Source: Aliishimia sp963721175 (GTDB lineage: Bacteria > Pseudomonadota > Alphaproteobacteria > Rhodobacterales > Rhodobacteraceae). From it: a stretch of DNA of 64,000 bases. The stretch covers positions 62,001 through 126,000 of the forward strand of contig CAVRIG010000023.1 of the NCBI GenBank assembly GCA_963721175.1, written 5' to 3'. Positions 59,811-64,000 of this stretch are shown piece by piece. Every line of letters starts with the position of its first letter. Positions within the stretch are counted from its first letter, which is position 1. Both the position numbers and the translations under genes were made by a program. Under the pieces are notes generated by a model. That model saw only the letters and a list, made by a program, of their open reading frames with translations, had not been told where the DNA came from and made no database searches.

Positions 59811-60198
59811 TCGGGTCCTCCAGTGGCGGGATGCGGGCGATGCAGTTGCGCTTGAAATGCTCCGGGCGCTGGCGCCACGGAATCAGCCCGTCCGTCGTTT
59901 CGTGATAGAGCGCGGCACCTTCGAGCAGCATGCCCGGATGCGACGCTTCGTCGAGATTTCCGTAGACATAGGCCCAGCGATTGCCGCCGCGCAGCGCCAC
60001 CGAGCAGCCATGGTCGCAATTCTGCAGGCATTCGACGGCGCGCACGCGAACCCCTTGCGGGATCTCGCCCGCGGTCACTTCGTCGTAGAGCCGCTGGCCG
60101 GGACGCCGCGCGTCTTCCGGGATCTCCTGCCCGCGCCGGCACTTGACGCAGATCAGAAGCTCGGTGGTGGGCAAAACTGGCGCGCCCAAGTCGTCCAT
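59803..60198 (-). CDS. DUF1636 ferredoxin-like metal-binding protein
   Basis: 131 residues with paired cysteines: ICVKCRRG at the N-terminus and AVECLQNCDHGCSVAL, the thioredoxin-like [2Fe-2S] arrangement of DUF1636. Genes of this family habitually precede cobW in roseobacter cob operons. It is the first gene after riboswitch 2. Its function in cobalamin synthesis is not established; supplying electrons or metal is possible. Confidence 0.85.
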   Translation of the reverse strand: MDDLGAPVLPTTELLICVKCRRGQEIPEDARRPGQRLYDEVTAGEIPQGVRVRAVECLQNCDHGCSVALRGGNRWAYVYGNLDEASHPGMLLEGAALYHETTDGLIPWRQRPEHFKRNCIARIPPLEDPNE

Positions 60199-60307
60199 GT
60201 CTTCGCCGTCCCAATCGGATCATGGGACGCGGGCCAGATGGCGGGGCGTGCGCCTCTCGGCGCTCTCCCGACACCGGAACACCCCGTCCGGTTTCATTCG
60301 TCTCGCG

Positions 60308-60488
60308 CTGGCAGGTCTCCCGGCTTGCGGATTCGGGCCATCGAGCCCTCGGTCGATCCGGCCTTCCCGGCCCGGTCGGGCCAGTGGCGAGATGGACGAC
60401 CTCTCCGGTCACGGTCGCGGGGGCGGCTGCGGCTCACCGAACGGGTCGGCTGCGCATTCCCTTTTCACCTGTTTACACAGGCACCAGC
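60308..60488 (-). promoter_or_regulatory. Cobalamin riboswitch 2
   Basis: On the minus strand, GGTGAAAAGGGAATGCGC opens the element, CCGCGACCGTGACCGG and GCCACTGG lie in the middle, and CCGCAAGCCGGGAGACCTGCC closes it; all are hallmark cobalamin riboswitch blocks. It lies about 110 bases ahead of the DUF1636-cobW-cobN-G-H-I-J operon. Its 5' end is only about 50 bp from the divergent cobO start. Confidence 0.92.
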
Positions 60489-60539
60489 AAGATGCCAGAT
60501 GCGCCACATCGCCGAGGATTGTCAAGCACGGGGACCAGC

Positions 60540-61163
60540 ATGACCGAGCCCACCACCGAGGACGTGAACGCGCGCCACGCCGAGAAGATGAAGAAGATCA
60601 AGGCCGCGCGCGACCGGATGATGGAGACCAAGACCGAGGAAAAGGGTCTGATCATGGTCCATACCGGTGCGGGGAAGGGCAAATCCTCCGCCGGATTCGG
60701 GATGATCATGCGCTGCATCGCGCACGGGATGCCCTGCGCCGTGGTGCAGTTCATCAAGGGAACCTGGAGCACGGGCGAGAAGGAGTTCCTGCGGGAGCGG
60801 TTCGCGGAGGAATGCCGGTTCGTGGTGTCCGGCGAGGGCTTCACCTGGGAGGTGCAGGACCGCGAACGCGACATCGCAGCCGCACGCGCGGGCTGGGAGC
60901 AGGCCAAGGAGTTGATCCGGGACGAGGCGGTGCAGTTCGTGCTGCTGGACGAGATCAACATCGCGCTGCGCTACGATTATCTCGACATCGACGAGGTGGT
61001 TGAGTTCCTGCTGCACGAGAAGCCGTTCATGACCCATGTCTGCCTGACGGGTCGCAACGCGAAGCCGGAATTGATCGAGGCGGCGGATCTCGTGACGGAG
61101 ATGACGCTGGTCAAGCACCCGTTCCGCGATGGGGTGAAGGCGCAGAAGGGCGTGGAGTTTTGA
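60540..61163 (+). CDS. cobO: CobO, cob(I)yrinic acid a,c-diamide adenosyltransferase
   Basis: Adds the adenosyl upper ligand. 207 residues with the P-loop MVHTGAGKGKSSAGFG and the BtuR/CobO segments VQFIKGTWSTGEKEF and LLDEINIALRYDYLD. The end VKHPFRDGVKAQKGVEF is canonical. It is divergent from riboswitch 2 and the first + strand gene of the cobO-cobQ pair. Confidence 0.96.
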   Translation: MTEPTTEDVNARHAEKMKKIKAARDRMMETKTEEKGLIMVHTGAGKGKSSAGFGMIMRCIAHGMPCAVVQFIKGTWSTGEKEFLRERFAEECRFVVSGEGFTWEVQDRERDIAAARAGWEQAKELIRDEAVQFVLLDEINIALRYDYLDIDEVVEFLLHEKPFMTHVCLTGRNAKPELIEAADLVTEMTLVKHPFRDGVKAQKGVEF

Positions 61164-61218
61164 GAGAATGCCTTGGCACGGCTGCACTCTGCTCCGTTGC
61201 GATCACATCCGCGATGGA

Positions 61219-61355
61219 GGGCCAGCGGCGGCCCGTGGGTTGCCGCCGGGATCTTGCCGCTACCAGACTTTATGGCAGCCAAGTCCATCCTCCGCTGAAG
61301 CTCCGCGCTGGCGTCGACAAAGCGGCAACCCGCCGGAACGGGCCGCCGCTGGCCC
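61219..61355. repeat. Long inverted repeat (foldback element) between cobO and cobQ
   Basis: The left arm 61219-61246 and right arm 61322-61355 pair over two perfect blocks of 18 bp (GGGCCAGCGGCGGCCCGT with its complement) and 10 bp (GGGTTGCCGC with its complement), separated by a six-base bulge on the right. The 75-base centre has no coding signal. It could be a palindromic intergenic repeat, a mobile foldback element or a strong RNA hairpin between the two genes. Confidence 0.75.
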
Positions 61356-61439
61356 GGCGCGCTACGCGCGTGACTCCGGGCCCGGTGCGCTGCTCGACCG
61401 GTGCCGCTTTGAAGAGACAGGCTCCTGACCCGCGCGCTG

Positions 61440-62873
61440 ATGATCCAGGGCACAGGCTCCAACGTGGGCAAGTCCATGCTGGTCGCCGGCCTCTGCCGGG
61501 CGGCGCTGCGGCGGGGGCTGTCGGTGGCGCCGTTCAAGCCGCAGAACATGTCGAACAACGCCGCCGTCACCGCGGACGGGGGAGAGATCGGACGGGCGCA
61601 GGCGTTGCAGGCACGGGCCTGCGGGCTGGCGCCGCATACAGACATGAACCCGGTTCTGTTGAAGCCGGAGACGGATGTGGGCGCGCAGGTGGTGGTCCAT
61701 GGCCGGCGGCTGACCACGGCGAAGGCACGGGACTATGCGAAGCTGAAGCCGACGTTGCTCGCGTCCGTTCTGGAGAGCTTCGAGCGGCTGAAGGCGCAGT
61801 ATGACCTCGTCATCGTCGAAGGCGCCGGCAGTCCGGCGGAGGTAAATCTGCGTACAGGCGACATCGCCAATATGGGCTTTGCCGAAGCCGCCGAGGTGCC
61901 CGTGCTCCTCTGCGGCGATATCGACCGCGGCGGGGTGATCGCGCAGATCGTGGGCACGCAGGCGGTCATGGATCCGGGCGACGCGGCGAGAGTAAAGGGG
62001 TTTCTTATCAACAAGTTTCGCGGCGATGCTCAACTGTTCGACGACGGGTACAGGCTCATCGAGGCGCGGACTGGCTGGCGCGGGTACGGCGTTCTGCCTT
62101 GGTTTTCCGACGCGTGGCGGCTGCCAGCCGAAGATGCGCTGGATATCGCCTCCCGGCCCCGAACAGAAGGGCTGCACATCGTTTGCCTGCGCCTCTCCCG
62201 GATCGCAAATTTCGACGACATGGACCCGCTGACACAGGAGCCGGGCGTGCGCGTGACCATGCTGGCGCCGGGTCAGGCGATTCCGGCGGATTCGGACCTG
62301 GTCATCATCCCCGGGTCGAAATCGACGCGCGGGGATCTGGATTTCCTGCGCGCGCAGGGCTGGGATATCGATCTCATCGCGCATTACCGGCGGGGTGGGC
62401 GGATCCTCGGGATTTGCGGCGGCTACCAGATGCTGGGCCGCGTGGTGGCCGATCCGCAGGGGATCGAGGGCCCGGCCGGGGAGACGCAAGGCTTGGGTCT
62501 GCTCGACATCCGCACGGAGATGGGCGGAGACAAGAGCCTGCGCGAGGTGCAGGCGAAACACGCGGCCACGGGCACCGGATTCTCCGGCTACGAGATCCAT
62601 ATCGGCCGATCCGAGGGCGCCGACCGTTCGCGCCCATTTGCCCATGTGGATGGCACGCCCGAAGGTGCGGTGTCGCGGGACGGGCGCGTCGCGGGCAGTT
62701 ACCTGCACGGCATGTTTTCCGATGATGCGTTCCGGCGCGCGTGGCTCGGCGGCTTGGGGCTGGAGGCTTCGGATCTCGCCTATGGCGACATGGTCGAGGC
62801 GACGCTCGATTCGCTGGCCGCACATCTCGAAACACACCTGGATGTCGCGGGTCTGTTGGCTTTGGCCGGGTAG
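61440..62873 (+). CDS. cobQ: CobQ, cobyric acid synthase
   Basis: Glutamine-dependent amidase that amidates four side chains of adenosyl-cobyrinate diamide. 477 residues with P-loop MIQGTGSNVGKSMLVAG, PFKPQNMSNNA, the CobQ-type LLCGDIDRGGVIAQ and amidotransferase motifs GICGGYQMLGR and SYLHGMF. Family members often read RALMIQGTGS; those codons are present upstream, so a non-ATG start a few residues earlier is possible. The frame is intact. Confidence 0.96.
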   Translation: MIQGTGSNVGKSMLVAGLCRAALRRGLSVAPFKPQNMSNNAAVTADGGEIGRAQALQARACGLAPHTDMNPVLLKPETDVGAQVVVHGRRLTTAKARDYAKLKPTLLASVLESFERLKAQYDLVIVEGAGSPAEVNLRTGDIANMGFAEAAEVPVLLCGDIDRGGVIAQIVGTQAVMDPGDAARVKGFLINKFRGDAQLFDDGYRLIEARTGWRGYGVLPWFSDAWRLPAEDALDIASRPRTEGLHIVCLRLSRIANFDDMDPLTQEPGVRVTMLAPGQAIPADSDLVIIPGSKSTRGDLDFLRAQGWDIDLIAHYRRGGRILGICGGYQMLGRVVADPQGIEGPAGETQGLGLLDIRTEMGGDKSLREVQAKHAATGTGFSGYEIHIGRSEGADRSRPFAHVDGTPEGAVSRDGRVAGSYLHGMFSDDAFRRAWLGGLGLEASDLAYGDMVEATLDSLAAHLETHLDVAGLLALAG

Positions 62874-62882
62874 CACGGCGGA

Positions 62883-63884
62883 TCAACCGGACCCCGTCAG
62901 CGTCGATTCGAGCCGCGACCAGTCTCGCTCCGGCCCCGCCAGACCCAGCCGGATCCAGCTGTCGGAATAGGGGAAGATGCGGCTCCAGATGCTATGACCG
63001 GCCAGTTTTTCCTGCGCCGCGCGTGCATCGCCGGTGTCGTAGGTCCGGAAGAGCGCCGTGCCGCCCACGAGGCGCCAACCCGCGTCCGCTGCCAATGCGT
63101 CGAGTCGTGCAGCATCCTGGTCGAGCCGCTGCGTCGTATCGCGTTGCCAATCCGTATCGGCCAGCGCGACAGAGGCGATCTCGATGGCAGGACCGGAGAC
63201 CGGCCACGGCCCCGCGAGGTCCGCGATTCGCGCCGCCAGCGGCTCGCAAGCGATGGCAAACCCAAGCCGGAGGCCGGCGAGCCCGTAGAATTTGCCGAAG
63301 GAGCGGAGGACGACGATGTTGCCGCTTTCCGCCTCCAGACAGGGGGCAAGCGACAGGGCAGGCTCGGCATCGGCGAAGCTTTCATCGACGATCAGCAGCC
63401 CGACGCTGCGCGCCAGGTCCACAAGCGCGTGCGGCTCGAACCGGCGCCCGTCCGGGTTGTTCGGGTTGACCACGACGGCAAGATCGGCGCCGGCCAGATG
63501 CTCCGGCGTTTCGACGTCTTCCGTCCGCCAGCCGGCCGAGCGCAGGGTCGCCGCGTGCTCGTTGTAGGTCGGACCCAGCACGCGCGCCAAGCGGACAGGG
63601 GCGAGACGGGGATAGACCTGGATGGCCGCCTGCGCCCCGGCCGTGGCGACGACCCGAGCCTGCGCGCCATAGGCGCGGCGCGCGATGTCGCACAGCCTGG
63701 CCGTGGCGGTCACCGAGGGCAGGGCGGTCCAAGCCTCGCTCGAAAGCGGAGGGATCGGGTAGGACACCGGATTGATGCCGGTCGAGAGGTCGATCCAGTC
63801 CGCGCGCACGCCGCCGAAGCGGCGCATGGCGTCGTTCAGGTTGCCGCCGTGGTCGCGTGCGGGTCGTGGAGCCAGCTCCGTCAT
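62883..63884 (-). CDS. cobC: CobC, L-threonine-phosphate decarboxylase (CobD in the Salmonella nomenclature)
   Basis: A 333-residue fold-type I PLP enzyme related to histidinol-phosphate aminotransferase that makes aminopropanol phosphate for the nucleotide loop. DWIDLSTGINPVSYPIP is diagnostic; the PLP lysine is in LRSFGKFYGLAGLRLG, and VVNPNNPDGR binds the substrate. The ATG at 63884 (MTELAPRPARDHGGN) is chosen over an upstream codon because the family starts near HGGN. It converges on cobQ, with 9 bp between the stop codons. Confidence 0.93.
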   Translation of the reverse strand: MTELAPRPARDHGGNLNDAMRRFGGVRADWIDLSTGINPVSYPIPPLSSEAWTALPSVTATARLCDIARRAYGAQARVVATAGAQAAIQVYPRLAPVRLARVLGPTYNEHAATLRSAGWRTEDVETPEHLAGADLAVVVNPNNPDGRRFEPHALVDLARSVGLLIVDESFADAEPALSLAPCLEAESGNIVVLRSFGKFYGLAGLRLGFAIACEPLAARIADLAGPWPVSGPAIEIASVALADTDWQRDTTQRLDQDAARLDALAADAGWRLVGGTALFRTYDTGDARAAQEKLAGHSIWSRIFPYSDSWIRLGLAGPERDWSRLESTLTGSG

Positions 63885-63891
63885 GGGCGCG

Positions 63892-64000
63892 TTAGAGCAG
63901 CGCAAGACCGCCGAGCGCAAGCCCAAGCAGACCCATGCTTAGGCGGTAGTGCGTCAGGGCGCGCATCAGGTCATGGGGTGTCGGATCGGGTGCCTCGCCG
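63892..64000 (-). CDS. cobD: CobD (CbiB-type), adenosylcobinamide-phosphate synthase, C-terminal fragment
   Basis: Partial gene running off the window. The last 35 residues read DLMRALTHYRLSMGLLG followed by a hydrophobic end LALGGLALL and TAA at 63892-63894. The TM-rich C-terminus DxxRALxLYR is typical of CbiB. It lies 7 bp upstream of cobC in the same direction, the usual order. Most of the protein is outside the window. Confidence 0.75.
   Translation of the reverse strand, partial: GEAPDPTPHDLMRALTHYRLSMGLLGLALGGLALL

Overview
The window looks like a chromosomal segment of a marine-type Rhodobacteraceae (Roseobacter-like alphaproteobacterium). The evidence is high GC with G/C-ending codons, a soxXYZABCDEF thiosulfate-oxidation cluster, several Liv-type ABC transporters, GapR, NDUFA12, a bifunctional SSS-transporter/histidine kinase, and the aerobic cobalamin route including CobG and CobN. 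The species cannot be named from the sequence.

Layout. 1-8.1 kb: sox cluster on the + strand, with a soxH-like hydrolase on the - strand. 8.1-17.8 kb: a catabolic locus with racemase, M24 peptidase and PLP lyase on -, and SDR plus livKHMGF on +. 17.8-20 kb: an exported protein and a photolyase-like FAD protein on -. 20.2-26.5 kb: housekeeping genes clpP, clpX, ridA, NDUFA12, mlaD, a DUF2155 gene, aat, accC and accB. 26.7-34.1 kb: an acyl-CoA ligase, an AT-rich gap, and a second livFGMHK set. 34.3-40.4 kb: an ScfR-like XRE regulator, a response regulator, a small membrane protein, the SSS-histidine kinase and a SpoA-domain protein. 40.4-45.1 kb: small genes, gapR, ispD, and a two-gene membrane/TIR-like module. 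45.3-64 kb: the cobalamin genes cbiM, cobA, B, C, D (partial), E, F, G, H, I, J, K, L, M, N, O, Q, W and a DUF1636 gene, with two cobalamin riboswitches.

How it works together. Sox proteins oxidise thiosulfate in the periplasm and feed electrons to cytochrome c. The two Liv systems import amino-acid-like or amide solutes next to matching catabolic genes. The cob genes build cobalamin by the oxygen-dependent pathway, and two minus-strand operons carry B12-sensing leaders.

The most striking property is not a gene. Dozens of genes are broken by single-base insertions, concentrated at 0.4-5.8, 13-20.8 and 47-50 kb. Wherever the site can be placed exactly, the extra base lies precisely between two codons. 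In most cases it is a synonymous alternative to the preceding third base (for example GAC then T, GAA then G, GGG then C). This is best explained by a consensus that wrote both alleles of wobble-position strain variants. The genes are therefore probably intact in the organism, and they are annotated here as CDS with their whole span. The best candidate for an under-described biological system is the DUF4231/SLATT plus TIR-like/DUF4071 pair at 43.2-45.1 kb, sitting directly after ispD.
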